A DNA stretch of 7,123 bases from Nocardioidaceae bacterium. GTDB taxonomy: Bacteria > Actinomycetota > Actinomycetes > Propionibacteriales > Nocardioidaceae. The translations under genes and the position numbers were made by a program. The stretch covers positions 1 through 7,123 of the forward strand of contig JACCZI010000050.1 in NCBI GenBank assembly GCA_013696015.1. The letters run 5' to 3'. Under the pieces are notes generated by a model. That model searched no databases. It was not told where the DNA came from and worked only from the letters and a program-made list of their open reading frames with translations. Positions within the stretch are counted from its first letter, which is position 1. Each line of letters opens with the position of its first letter. Shown piece after piece: positions 1-6,491 of this stretch.

Positions 1-457
1 CGAGTGGTCGTAGCACCGGCAACATCATCTCGCCGATCACCGCGGCCGAGCCCTCCATGTAGCCGAGCAGGTCGTCCCAGGTGTCATAAGTCGCCACGTC
101 GAGGTCCATCGCCATCGCGTCGAAGAACCGGTCGAAGCACTCCGGGTCGATGCCGCAGGTCCGTACGGTGTGGACGACCGCCGCCAGCACCGGGTCGTCG
201 GATGCCCCGGCAGCCAGGTCGGCGCCGAACCTGATCCGGAACCGGGTCAGGCCGTCCCGGCGTTGCCGGACGTCACCACTCATGTCGTCGACCACGTCGT
301 CGGCCAACCGGCACAGCGCGTACACCGCATGCACGTGGCGCCGCGACTGCTTCGGCAGCAGCAGCGCACCCCAGTAGTACGTCGTGCCGTACCTCCAGGT
401 CAACCGCTCGCAGCGCCGGTACGAGGCGGCCAGCCGGGAGTCGGCGTGCGGGCTCAT
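1..457 (-). CDS. crtB: Phytoene synthase CrtB, N-terminal part (3' end beyond window)
   Basis: Joins two geranylgeranyl diphosphates head to head, via prephytoene diphosphate, to give phytoene, the first committed carotenoid; these enzymes are membrane-associated. About 152 residues are visible of a family usually near 300. Seen: a YRRCERLTWRYGTTYYWGA segment at residues 13-31, then HAVYALCRLADDVVDD (about 43-58) with the first Asp-rich motif D53xxxD57 that binds Mg2+-diphosphate, and YMEGSAAVIGEMMLPVL (133-149), the helix typical of actinobacterial CrtB. The second Asp-rich motif must lie beyond the left edge. The ATG at 457 overlaps the crtI stop (ATGA, four bases), with GAGG seven bases upstream, so the two are probably translationally coupled in one operon. 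A squalene synthase relative (HpnC/HpnD) is the main alternative, made unlikely by the crtI partner. Confidence 0.93.
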   Translation of the reverse strand, partial: MSPHADSRLAASYRRCERLTWRYGTTYYWGALLLPKQSRRHVHAVYALCRLADDVVDDMSGDVRQRRDGLTRFRIRFGADLAAGASDDPVLAAVVHTVRTCGIDPECFDRFFDAMAMDLDVATYDTWDDLLGYMEGSAAVIGEMMLPVLRPL

Positions 458-1932
458 CGCGGTGCCTCGTCGACCCGGTCGGCTGCCAGCCGCCCGGAGA
501 TCAGCACCATCGGCACCCCCACGCCGGGCACGGTCCCGGACCCGGCGAAGACCAGCCCGGGCGCGCGGCGATCGGTGTTGGCGGGGCGGAACGGGCCGGT
601 CTGGCCGAAGGTGTGCGCCAGTGCGAACGGCGTCCCGCGGGCCATCCCCTGGCGCTCCCAGTCCAGCGGGTCGACCAGCTCTTCCACGACGATGTCGCCC
701 GCGTACCCAAGCCGGGTGATGTGGCGGTGAAGTCGCTCCCGCATCCGGGGGCGTTCGGCGACCCAGTCGATGCGCCCGTCGAGGTTTGGCACCGGTTCGA
801 GGACGTACAGCACCGAACCGTCCTGGGGAGCGAGCGACGGCTGGGTGACCGTGGGCACGCTGACGAGGATTGACGGGTCGGGCATCAGGGTGCCGTGGCG
901 CATCAGCGCTCGGAACGCCCGGTCCCACTCGTTGCCGAAATGGATGTTGTGGTGCGCGACGTCGCCGGGGCTCTGCTGCCCGCGCATGCCGACGTGCCAG
1001 ACGACGGCCGAGGGCGAGAACCGTCCTCGGCGAGCCGCCCGCGGCGGCGTGAGCCCCGGCAGCATCCGGTCGTAGGCGACCGGCAGGTCCGGGGTGCACA
1101 CGACCGCGTCGGCCGCGACGACTTCGCCACCTCGCAGCCGGACGCCTCGTACCGGCCCGGTGCTTCCCGACCCCAGCAGGATCCGGTCGACGTCAACGCC
1201 GTAGCGCAGCTGGGCACCGGCTTTCTCGGCCGCGGTCGCCAGCGCGGTCGGCACCGCGTGGATTCCGCCCTCGGGGTACCAGACCCCTTCGACGGTGTCC
1301 ATGTACGTGATCACCGCGTAGACCGCCAAGGCCTGGGCGGGTGCGAGTCCGGCGTACATGGCTTGGAACGTGAACAGCCGGTGCAGCCGTTCGTCGTCGA
1401 ATGTCCGGGCGACAAGGTTGCCGAGCCGGCCGAACGCGCCCATGCGCAGCAGCGTCAGGCCGGGCCCGGGGGGTCGAGCCAGGTCGGTGAACGAGTCGAA
1501 GTTGCGGCCGATGAAGCTCGGCATCTCCACCGCGTACAACCGGGTCAGCCAGGTGGCGAAACGCTCGAACGCGGCGGCGTCCTTCGGTCCGCTGGTCACG
1601 CGGATCTCCGCCGCCATGGCCTCACGGCCGGCTCGGACATTGATGACGCTGCCGTCGTTGAACACCGCACGATACGCGGGGTCGAGTCGCCGCAGCGTCA
1701 GAAGCGAGTCCATGTCTGCCCCGGCGGCGGCGAACGCCTGCGCGAACAACTGCGGCATGGTGAGCACGGTCGGTCCGGTGTCGAAGGCGTACCCGTCGCG
1801 CTCGATGCGCCCGGCCCGCCCACCGGGAACGGCCTCGCGCTCGAGGACTGTCACGTCGTGGCCGCGCCCGACGAGATGGCAGGCGGCGCTGAGGCCGGCC
1901 AGCCCCGCGCCCACGACGACCACGCGGCTCAC
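454..1932 (-). CDS. crtI: Phytoene desaturase CrtI
   Basis: FAD-dependent bacterial-type phytoene desaturase, which introduces double bases' worth of unsaturation stepwise into phytoene on the way to lycopene, acting at the membrane. The product is 492 residues, the usual length. Seen: the N-terminal dinucleotide-binding fold VVVVGAGLAGLSAACHL (residues 4-20, GxGxxG) followed by the acidic strand end VTVLERE, the GGRAGR segment, and the C-terminal CrtI signature GSGTVPGVGVPMVLISG (464-480). The start is GTG at 1932, with GGAGG at 1942-1946 nine bases upstream; the GxGxxG fold begins just after it, so a longer start is not needed. It is first in a crtI-crtB operon. The number of desaturation steps (neurosporene, lycopene or further) cannot be read from sequence; other CrtI-fold enzymes such as ketolases or CrtD are less likely beside crtB. 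Confidence 0.95.
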   Translation of the reverse strand: MSRVVVVGAGLAGLSAACHLVGRGHDVTVLEREAVPGGRAGRIERDGYAFDTGPTVLTMPQLFAQAFAAAGADMDSLLTLRRLDPAYRAVFNDGSVINVRAGREAMAAEIRVTSGPKDAAAFERFATWLTRLYAVEMPSFIGRNFDSFTDLARPPGPGLTLLRMGAFGRLGNLVARTFDDERLHRLFTFQAMYAGLAPAQALAVYAVITYMDTVEGVWYPEGGIHAVPTALATAAEKAGAQLRYGVDVDRILLGSGSTGPVRGVRLRGGEVVAADAVVCTPDLPVAYDRMLPGLTPPRAARRGRFSPSAVVWHVGMRGQQSPGDVAHHNIHFGNEWDRAFRALMRHGTLMPDPSILVSVPTVTQPSLAPQDGSVLYVLEPVPNLDGRIDWVAERPRMRERLHRHITRLGYAGDIVVEELVDPLDWERQGMARGTPFALAHTFGQTGPFRPANTDRRAPGLVFAGSGTVPGVGVPMVLISGRLAADRVDEAPR

Positions 1933-1963
1933 GGCAGGCGACCTCCGGTGTCACGGCACGAGC

Positions 1964-2005
1964 GACGATGCATGTTGGTTGCCCAGGCTACGCAGATGCA
2001 TCATC
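1964..2005 (-). promoter_or_regulatory. Candidate crtI promoter and operator (inverted repeat around a -10)
   Basis: The arms GACGATGCAT (1964-1973) and ATGCATCATC (1996-2005) form a 10-bp inverted repeat with one mismatch and a 22-bp spacer; each contains the palindrome ATGCAT, and GATGCAT recurs directly at 28-bp spacing. On the minus strand the spacer holds TAGCCT (1990-1985), a TANNNT -10 that would start transcription near 1978, about 45 bases before the crtI GTG. I see no good -35 at the expected distance, which would suit an activated or ECF-sigma promoter. A repressor bound to both arms would straddle the core promoter. The regulator is not in the window; MerR/LitR-CarH proteins are a known class for carotenoid genes, but assigning one here is inference. 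Confidence 0.42.
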
Positions 2006-2010
2006 ACTCG

Positions 2011-2025
2011 CCGGTCCGGTCCGGT
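2011..2025. repeat. Three tandem CCGGT units
   Basis: CCGGT is repeated three times without a gap, just upstream of the crtI operator candidate. It may be part of a regulatory site or only a small GC-rich simple repeat. There is no stronger evidence for function. Confidence 0.35.
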
Positions 2026-2032
2026 CATGCGA

Positions 2033-2064
2033 GGTGGCGCACCCACCACCCGCCGCACGGGCGG
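2033..2064 (-). terminator. Two adjacent hairpins after the ABC permease gene
   Basis: Seven bases past the permease stop, transcribed on the minus strand, are two short GC-rich stem-loops: GGCGG/CCGCC (2050-2064, five-base loop) and CCACC/GGTGG (2033-2047, five-base loop), two bases apart. No T-tract follows, which is common for actinobacterial terminators. They would separate the ABC operon from the crt operon, both read leftwards. The stems have only five pairs each, so function is uncertain. Confidence 0.4.
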
Positions 2065-2070
2065 CCAGTG

Positions 2071-4617
2071 CTACTCCGCTGACACTGCGCGCAGCACGTC
2101 GAGCCGGGCCGCCCGCCGCGCCGGCAGCACGGCGGCCAGGACACCGACCGCCGCCGCCACCAGCACGAACAGGCCGAGGCTCAGCACCGGTATCGACAGC
2201 ACCTCGATCCCCTGGTCGGCCACCGCCCGCTGCAACACGACGCCGAAAATGATCCCCATGACGACCCCGAGCACCGCGCCGAGCACGGCGATCGCGATCG
2301 ACTCCAGCCGCACCATCCGGCGCAGCTGCCGCCGGCTCATCCCGACGGCGCGGAGCAGCCCCACCTCACGCGTCCGTTCGATCACCGACAGCGCCAGCGT
2401 GTTGACGATGCCGAGCACCGCGATCACCACGGCCAACCCCAGCAGGGCATAGATGAGGTACAACGCCTGGTTGACCCCTTCCCGCTGCTCGGCCTTGAAC
2501 TGCTCCTGATCCTTCAGGGTCACCGTCGGCAGGTCCGCGATCACCTCGTTCACCGCGCCGTACACCTGCGCGGACGGCACCGCCGGGTCGCGGAGCACGT
2601 ACACGTACGAGTCGGCCGGCCGGATTTCGGCAGCGTCGAGCACGCTGATCGGAACCAGGTAGTCACCGACCGCCGGGCTGAGGTCGTACGTCGCGGCCAC
2701 GTTGAGGTCTTGGGGGCCGGACGCGAACTCCAGTCGCAGGGTGTCGCCAGCCGCCACCCCGAGATCGTCGGCTGTCCCGGTCGCCAGCGCGATGCTCAAG
2801 CCCGTCAGGTCGTCGAGCGAACCCGTCTCCACCGGCAACTCGAGGGCGCGGGAGAACGCCTCCGGGTCGGTGGCAGCCAAGAATGCCTCCTTGCCGTCGA
2901 TGGTCACCGATTCGTAGCGGAACGGCGCGACCGCCTCGACTCCTTCAACCTGCGCGATCTGGCCGGCAACGGCCGGCGAGAACGGCGCGCCGATAGCGTT
3001 GGAGACCACGTAGTCGGCCACCAGGCTGTCGTCGATGGTCTGATCGATGCTGGCGTTGACCGACGCACCAAGCACCGACATCGTCGATACCAGCGCGAGG
3101 CCCACCATCAAAGCGGAGGCCGTCGCCGCCGTGCGCCGGGGATTGCGCAGGGCATTTTGCGTGGCCAGCCGCCCGACTGCTCCGAGCGGGCGATACAACC
3201 GGCCGATCAGGCCGAGCACGGGGCGGCCGAGGACCGGGCTCAGCAGCGCGACCCCGATCAGCACACCGAAGATGCCGCCGCCCACGACGGCCGCCCCGGT
3301 GCCACCCTCCCCAGCCAGGCCGGTCGCGATCAGCACCGCACCCCCGGCGACCAGCACCGCACCGACGATGCTGCGGCGGCGGATCGACGCCTCAGGCAGC
3401 GCAACGTCGTCCCGCAACGCCGACACCGGAGCGATACGGCTGGCCCGGCGCGCCGGCAGGTACGCCGCCACCAACGTGACCAGCATGCCGACCGCGTACG
3501 ACATAATCGCCGTCCGGGGCTCGAAGACCAGACGGGTGCTGGCCAGGTCGAGCCCGAACAGCCCGAGCAGTTCGCGCAGTCCGATCGCGAGCGCGAAGCC
3601 CAGGGCCAACCCCATCGTGGAGCCAACGAATCCGACCGCGAGCGCCTCGATCAGCACCGACCGGGTCACCTGCCGTCGCGACGCGCCGAGAGCCCGCAAC
3701 AGCGCCAGCTCACGGCTGCGCTGCGCGACCAGGATCGAGAACGTGTTGACGATCAGGAACGACCCGACGACAAGGGCGATGAATGCGAAGACCAGCAAGA
3801 AGATGTTGATGAACTGGAGTGCCTCCCCGATTGCGTCCTGATCTTCCGCCGCGACGTCATCGCCGGTTCGGGCGACGACACCGTCGGGCAGCAGCGGCGC
3901 CACCTGGTCGCGGAGCTGCGTCTGGCTGACCCCGTCATCGGCCGTGACCCAGGCGTCGGTGTAGACGTCGCGCCCGTCGAAGAACAGCTCCTGAAGCGTC
4001 GCGATGTCGAAGACGCTTGCGGAAGCACCGCCGAGTGAGCCTTCCCCCAGGCGGGCGATGCCGACGAGTGTCGTCTCGATCCGGGGATTGGGGCCCACAA
4101 CCGCCAGCGGGACCGAGTCACCGAGGTCGTAACCGGCTCGGTCGGCGGTGGTCTCGTCGAGTGCGATCTCGCCAGCAGCCTCCGGCGCCTCACCATCGAC
4201 GATTGTCAACGCGGCGATACCGGTGATCGCCGGTGCGTCGTTGTATCCGACAGCGAACGACGGCGGCCCGTTGCCGCCGATCGCCTTGCCATCTGGGCCG
4301 ATCACGAAGACGTTGCCCACCGTGAGGTTGCCATCGACACGGGCTGCACTCGGCGCCTCGGTCAGCGCGTCGACCACGTCACCGGGAATCGTCCGGGTGT
4401 CCCCACCCCCGGTCGGTTCGGTGGGGTCGCCGGCATTCGCGAGCTCCACGACGACTTCGCCGGTGGTCCCTTCGACGAGGCTTTCGAAGCTGCCACCAAG
4501 GGTGTCGGTGAAGACGAACGACCCGGCGACGAACGAGACGCCCAGCACGATGGCAAAGGCGCTCATGGCGAGTCGCAGCTTGCGAGCCAGCAGGCTCCGG
4601 ATCGTCGCGTGCAGCAC
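2071..4617 (-). CDS. FtsX-like ABC transporter permease (two-module, MacB-type)
   Basis: Membrane subunit of an ABC system of the MacB/LolC/FtsX superfamily. It is 848 residues, the usual size for actinobacterial two-module permeases. About ten membrane segments are visible: one near 18-36, then 270-295, 320-350 and 370-388 (first FtsX domain), 415-435 and 440-462, 500-518, then 718-742, 770-795 and 811-832 (second FtsX domain). Large extracytoplasmic MacB-type periplasmic-core-like domains fill about 40-265 and 520-715. The duplicated cytoplasmic motifs RSRELALLRALGASRRQ (300-316) and RTREVGLLRAVGMSRRQ (748-764), and PARRASRI / PARRAARL after the last helices, mark the two modules and probably contact the ATPase. 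I chose GTG at 4617 because it lies two bases past the ATPase stop and gives the normal family start (LHATIRSLLARKLRL); the frame stays open further upstream but would encode an Arg-rich shadow of the ATPase gene. Substrate unknown. Confidence 0.93.
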   Translation of the reverse strand: MLHATIRSLLARKLRLAMSAFAIVLGVSFVAGSFVFTDTLGGSFESLVEGTTGEVVVELANAGDPTEPTGGGDTRTIPGDVVDALTEAPSAARVDGNLTVGNVFVIGPDGKAIGGNGPPSFAVGYNDAPAITGIAALTIVDGEAPEAAGEIALDETTADRAGYDLGDSVPLAVVGPNPRIETTLVGIARLGEGSLGGASASVFDIATLQELFFDGRDVYTDAWVTADDGVSQTQLRDQVAPLLPDGVVARTGDDVAAEDQDAIGEALQFINIFLLVFAFIALVVGSFLIVNTFSILVAQRSRELALLRALGASRRQVTRSVLIEALAVGFVGSTMGLALGFALAIGLRELLGLFGLDLASTRLVFEPRTAIMSYAVGMLVTLVAAYLPARRASRIAPVSALRDDVALPEASIRRRSIVGAVLVAGGAVLIATGLAGEGGTGAAVVGGGIFGVLIGVALLSPVLGRPVLGLIGRLYRPLGAVGRLATQNALRNPRRTAATASALMVGLALVSTMSVLGASVNASIDQTIDDSLVADYVVSNAIGAPFSPAVAGQIAQVEGVEAVAPFRYESVTIDGKEAFLAATDPEAFSRALELPVETGSLDDLTGLSIALATGTADDLGVAAGDTLRLEFASGPQDLNVAATYDLSPAVGDYLVPISVLDAAEIRPADSYVYVLRDPAVPSAQVYGAVNEVIADLPTVTLKDQEQFKAEQREGVNQALYLIYALLGLAVVIAVLGIVNTLALSVIERTREVGLLRAVGMSRRQLRRMVRLESIAIAVLGAVLGVVMGIIFGVVLQRAVADQGIEVLSIPVLSLGLFVLVAAAVGVLAAVLPARRAARLDVLRAVSAE

Positions 4618-4619
4618 GG

Positions 4620-5384
4620 TCAGGCCTGCCGCGGTGCTGGTGCGGCCGACGGCACCGACTGAAGCGTCTTCATCTGTTCGAGTACGCCCTCGGCGGTTGG
4701 CGTACGCAGCTCGGCGACGACCCGCCCATCGTCCAGGAACACCACTCGGTCGGTGTAGGCAGCCGCCAGTGGGTCGTGCGTCACCATCACGATCGTTTGG
4801 TCGAACTCGTCGACGCAGCGCCGCAGGAAGGTGAGCACCTCCGCGGTCGACTGCGAGTCGAGGTTGCCGGTGGGCTCGTCGGCGAACACGATCGCCGGTC
4901 GGCTCATCAGTGCCCGGGCGCAAGCAACCCGCTGCTGCTGGCCCCCCGACATCTCGTTGGGTCGGTGCCGGAGCCGGTCCCGTAGGTCGACAGCGTCGAT
5001 GACGGTGTCGAACCAGACCGGCTCGGGTTTGCGGCCGGCGATCGCCAGTGGCAGGAGGATGTTCTCCTCGGCGCTCAGCGTCGGGACCAGGTTGTACGCC
5101 TGGAAGACGAACCCGATGCGGTCGCGCCGCAAGCCGGTCAGCCGCTTGTCGTCGAGCCCGGTCAGCTCTGTGTCACCGACGTAGACCTGACCGTCGGTCG
5201 CGTAGTCCAGCGCCGCCAGGCAGTGCATCAGCGTGGACTTGCCCGACCCGGACGGTCCCATCACGGCGGTGAACTCACCGGCGTAGAAGTCGATCGAGAC
5301 GTCGTCGAGCGCGCGTACTTCGGCAAGGTCCTTGCCGTAGACCCTGGACAGGTGATCTGCTCGGGCCGCCACGGCCTGTGCCAT
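4620..5384 (-). CDS. ABC transporter ATP-binding protein (LolD/MacB family)
   Basis: Cytoplasmic ATPase that powers the adjacent FtsX-like permease; 254 residues. All catalytic elements are present: Walker A GPSGSGKST (43-51, K49), Q-loop Q95 in FVFQAYNLVP, ABC signature MSGGQQQR (145-152), Walker B IVFADE (165-170, catalytic E170) followed by PTGNLDS, and H-loop H203 in MVTHD. The order, together with PTGNLDS and the QQQR after the signature, is typical of the LolD/MacB/FtsE group. The ATG at 5384 has a purine-rich GGGAGAG just upstream (5388-5394). It is the first gene of a two-gene operon; the two-base gap to the permease GTG implies coupled translation. No membrane-fusion protein or outer-membrane partner is present, as expected in a Gram-positive. 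Candidate roles (antimicrobial peptide or lipid export, cell-envelope remodelling) cannot be separated from sequence. Confidence 0.96.
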   Translation of the reverse strand: MAQAVAARADHLSRVYGKDLAEVRALDDVSIDFYAGEFTAVMGPSGSGKSTLMHCLAALDYATDGQVYVGDTELTGLDDKRLTGLRRDRIGFVFQAYNLVPTLSAEENILLPLAIAGRKPEPVWFDTVIDAVDLRDRLRHRPNEMSGGQQQRVACARALMSRPAIVFADEPTGNLDSQSTAEVLTFLRRCVDEFDQTIVMVTHDPLAAAYTDRVVFLDDGRVVAELRTPTAEGVLEQMKTLQSVPSAAPAPRQA

Positions 5385-5420
5385 CGTCTCTCCCTCGCAC
5401 GAGTTGCATCTGGTCGCGCC

Positions 5421-5426
5421 ACGCTA
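5421..5426 (-). promoter_or_regulatory. Candidate -10 element of the ABC transporter operon
   Basis: On the minus strand TAGCGT (5426-5421) matches TANNNT and would start transcription near 5414, leaving a leader of about 30 bases that contains the ATPase ribosome-binding site. No clear TTGNNN -35 lies 16-18 bases upstream, which fits a promoter that needs an activator; see the 11-bp repeats at 5460-5481. Confidence 0.35.
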
Positions 5427-5459
5427 ATGGCGGGGGCTGACCGCCCGGCACCGGATTCT

Positions 5460-5481
5460 CCCTGACCCGACCCTGATCCGA
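5460..5481 (-). promoter_or_regulatory. 11-bp tandem direct repeat upstream of the ABC operon
   Basis: On the minus strand TCGGATCAGGG is followed at once by TCGGGTCAGGG: two 11-bp units differing at one base. A degenerate third CAGGG lies 12 bp further upstream (about 5482-5487). Relative to the candidate ABC start near 5414 the perfect units cover about -46 to -67, a usual place for an activator. Tandem repeats with an 11-bp period are characteristic sites of winged-helix OmpR/PhoB response regulators and SARP activators. The regulator itself is not in the window, and the site could instead serve nfo. Confidence 0.5.
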
Positions 5482-5511
5482 CCCCTGCCCGCGTTGGGCG
5501 ATTGGTTCGAG

Positions 5512-5553
5512 CTCCCGACACTGAGGTCGCGGACACGTACCAGATGTCGGGAG
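5512..5553. repeat. Perfect 9-bp inverted repeat between the divergent genes
   Basis: CTCCCGACA (5512-5520) and TGTCGGGAG (5545-5553) are exact reverse complements separated by 24 bp. The site is about 95 bases upstream of nfo and 130 upstream of the ATPase start. It could be a two-site operator or a stem-loop in a longer transcript; there is no T-tract beside it. Confidence 0.42.
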
Positions 5554-5616
5554 GTCCGATCCCGGAGGACGCTCGGTGCGAGGTGATATCAGCGGTCGAG
5601 GCGCAGCCGGTGAAGA

Positions 5617-5642
5617 TTGAGGTCGGGAGGCGGATCTAGGCT
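5617..5642 (+). promoter_or_regulatory. Candidate leaderless promoter of nfo
   Basis: TAGGCT (5637-5642) matches the actinobacterial -10 TANNNT and ends six bases before the nfo ATG, so transcription would begin at the start codon itself. A possible -35, TTGAGG (5617-5622), has a 14-bp spacer, shorter than ideal. The only Shine-Dalgarno-like sequence, GGGAGG (5625-5630), is 18 bases before the ATG, too far to be used normally, which supports a leaderless message. Confidence 0.4.
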
Positions 5643-5648
5643 GCGGGA

Positions 5649-6464
5649 ATGGCACGCACGCAACCCGCCAGACTCCTCATCGGCGCCCACGTTGACCAGG
5701 TGGACCCGCTCATCGAGGCCACGGCGCGTGACGCCGACCTGGCGCAGTTCTTCCTCGGCGATCCGCAGGGGTGGAAGGGCGCCAAGGTCGGCTATTCGGG
5801 CGGCGCCGCACAGCTCCGAGCCGACGCGGAGAACGCCGGCATCGGCCTCTACGTCCACGCGCCGTACGTCATCAACGTCGCCACCACCAACAACCGGATC
5901 CGCATTCCGAGCCGCAAGCTGCTGCAGGGGCAGATGGACGCAGCGGCGACCATCGGTGCCCGTGGCCTCATCGTCCACGGCGGCCACGTCGCCAAGGAGG
6001 ATGACCCTGAGGAGGGGTACGACAACTGGCGCAAGTGCATCGAGCGACTCGATGCCAAGGTGCCGCTGCTGATCGAAAACACCGCCGGCGGCACGAATGC
6101 GATGGCGCGTCACCTCGAGCGGATCGACCGGTTGTGGGCCGCCGTCGCCGATGCCGCAGGGGGCAACGAGGTCGGCTTCGTGCTCGACACCTGCCACGCG
6201 CACGCCGGCGGCATCCCGCTCACCGAGGCGGTCGAGCAGGTCCGGGCGATTACCGGGCGCATCGACCTCGTACACGCCAACGACAGCCGCGACGACTACG
6301 ACTCGGGCGCCGACCGGCACGCCAACCTCGGCTCGGGACGGATCGCTGAGTCCGACATGGTGGCAGTCGTACGGGCGGCGAACGCTCCGGTCATCGTGGA
6401 GACGCCGGGCGGTGCCGATGGTCAAGGCGGCGATATCGCCTGGCTACGCGAGCGCCTGAGCTGA
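5649..6464 (+). CDS. nfo: Endonuclease IV (deoxyribonuclease IV, AP endonuclease)
   Basis: Zinc-dependent TIM-barrel enzyme of base-excision repair; cuts the backbone 5' to abasic sites and removes blocked 3' ends left by oxidative damage. It has 271 residues, close to the family length. All nine metal ligands known from E. coli Nfo have clear counterparts: H70 (HAPY), H110 (VHGGH), E143 (LIENTAGG), D180 and H183 (LDTCHAHAGG), H209 (HANDS), D222 and H224 (DRHANLGSG) and E251 (VETPGG). HGGH in place of HPGS is, from memory, also found in the mycobacterial End protein. The ATG at 5649 is the first possible start after an in-frame TAG at 5637-5639, and it opens directly into LLIGAHVDQVDPL, the normal beginning of the barrel. 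It stands alone, divergent from the ABC operon and convergent with the methyltransferase, nine bases apart. I see no LexA box. Confidence 0.96.
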   Translation: MARTQPARLLIGAHVDQVDPLIEATARDADLAQFFLGDPQGWKGAKVGYSGGAAQLRADAENAGIGLYVHAPYVINVATTNNRIRIPSRKLLQGQMDAAATIGARGLIVHGGHVAKEDDPEEGYDNWRKCIERLDAKVPLLIENTAGGTNAMARHLERIDRLWAAVADAAGGNEVGFVLDTCHAHAGGIPLTEAVEQVRAITGRIDLVHANDSRDDYDSGADRHANLGSGRIAESDMVAVVRAANAPVIVETPGGADGQGGDIAWLRERLS

Positions 6465-6465
6465 G

Positions 6466-6491
6466 CGGCTCGGCTAATGGCGCCGAAGCCG
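6466..6491. terminator. Shared hairpin at the convergent 3' ends of nfo and the methyltransferase gene
   Basis: CGGCT CGGC (6466-6474) can pair with GCCG A AGCCG (6482-6491): nine pairs with one bulged A and a seven-base loop. It starts two bases past the nfo stop and includes the methyltransferase stop codon at 6474-6476, so it could act on both strands. There is no T-tract on either side, and the stem is partly coding on the minus strand, so termination is plausible but not certain. Confidence 0.45.

Noticed and set aside
895..2082. A 395-codon plus-strand reading frame antisense to crtI, and a second one at 1358-2452
   Set aside because: Low-complexity Arg/Gly/Pro/His-rich or Ser/Thr/Arg-rich products with no domain, lying opposite genes with clear motifs; typical GC-rich shadows.
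2710..4038. A 442-codon plus-strand reading frame antisense to the permease gene
   Set aside because: Composition is dominated by Arg, Gln, Asp and His, with no recognisable motif; shadow of the permease.
4618..4923. A 102-residue N-terminal extension of the permease reading frame, overlapping the ATPase gene
   Set aside because: It is Arg-rich and matches no permease start; the family's normal N-terminus begins at the GTG at 4617, two bases past the ATPase stop.
5504..5521. GGTTCGAGCTC resembling a tRNA T-loop (B box), as for a tRNA or an att site
   Set aside because: The flanking bases do not form the five-pair T stem and no acceptor or anticodon arm can be built around it.
5584..5591. 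The 8-bp palindrome TGATATCA upstream of nfo
   Set aside because: Too short and does not extend on either side; likely chance.
5600..5642. A DNA-damage promoter (PafBC/RecA-independent type) or LexA box upstream of nfo
   Set aside because: No GAACNNNNGTTC site is present, and the bases in front of TAGGCT do not match TTGTCAGTG at the required eight-base spacing.
5589..6425. A 278-codon minus-strand reading frame opposite nfo
   Set aside because: nfo on the other strand has all nine metal ligands; the antisense product resembles no family I know.
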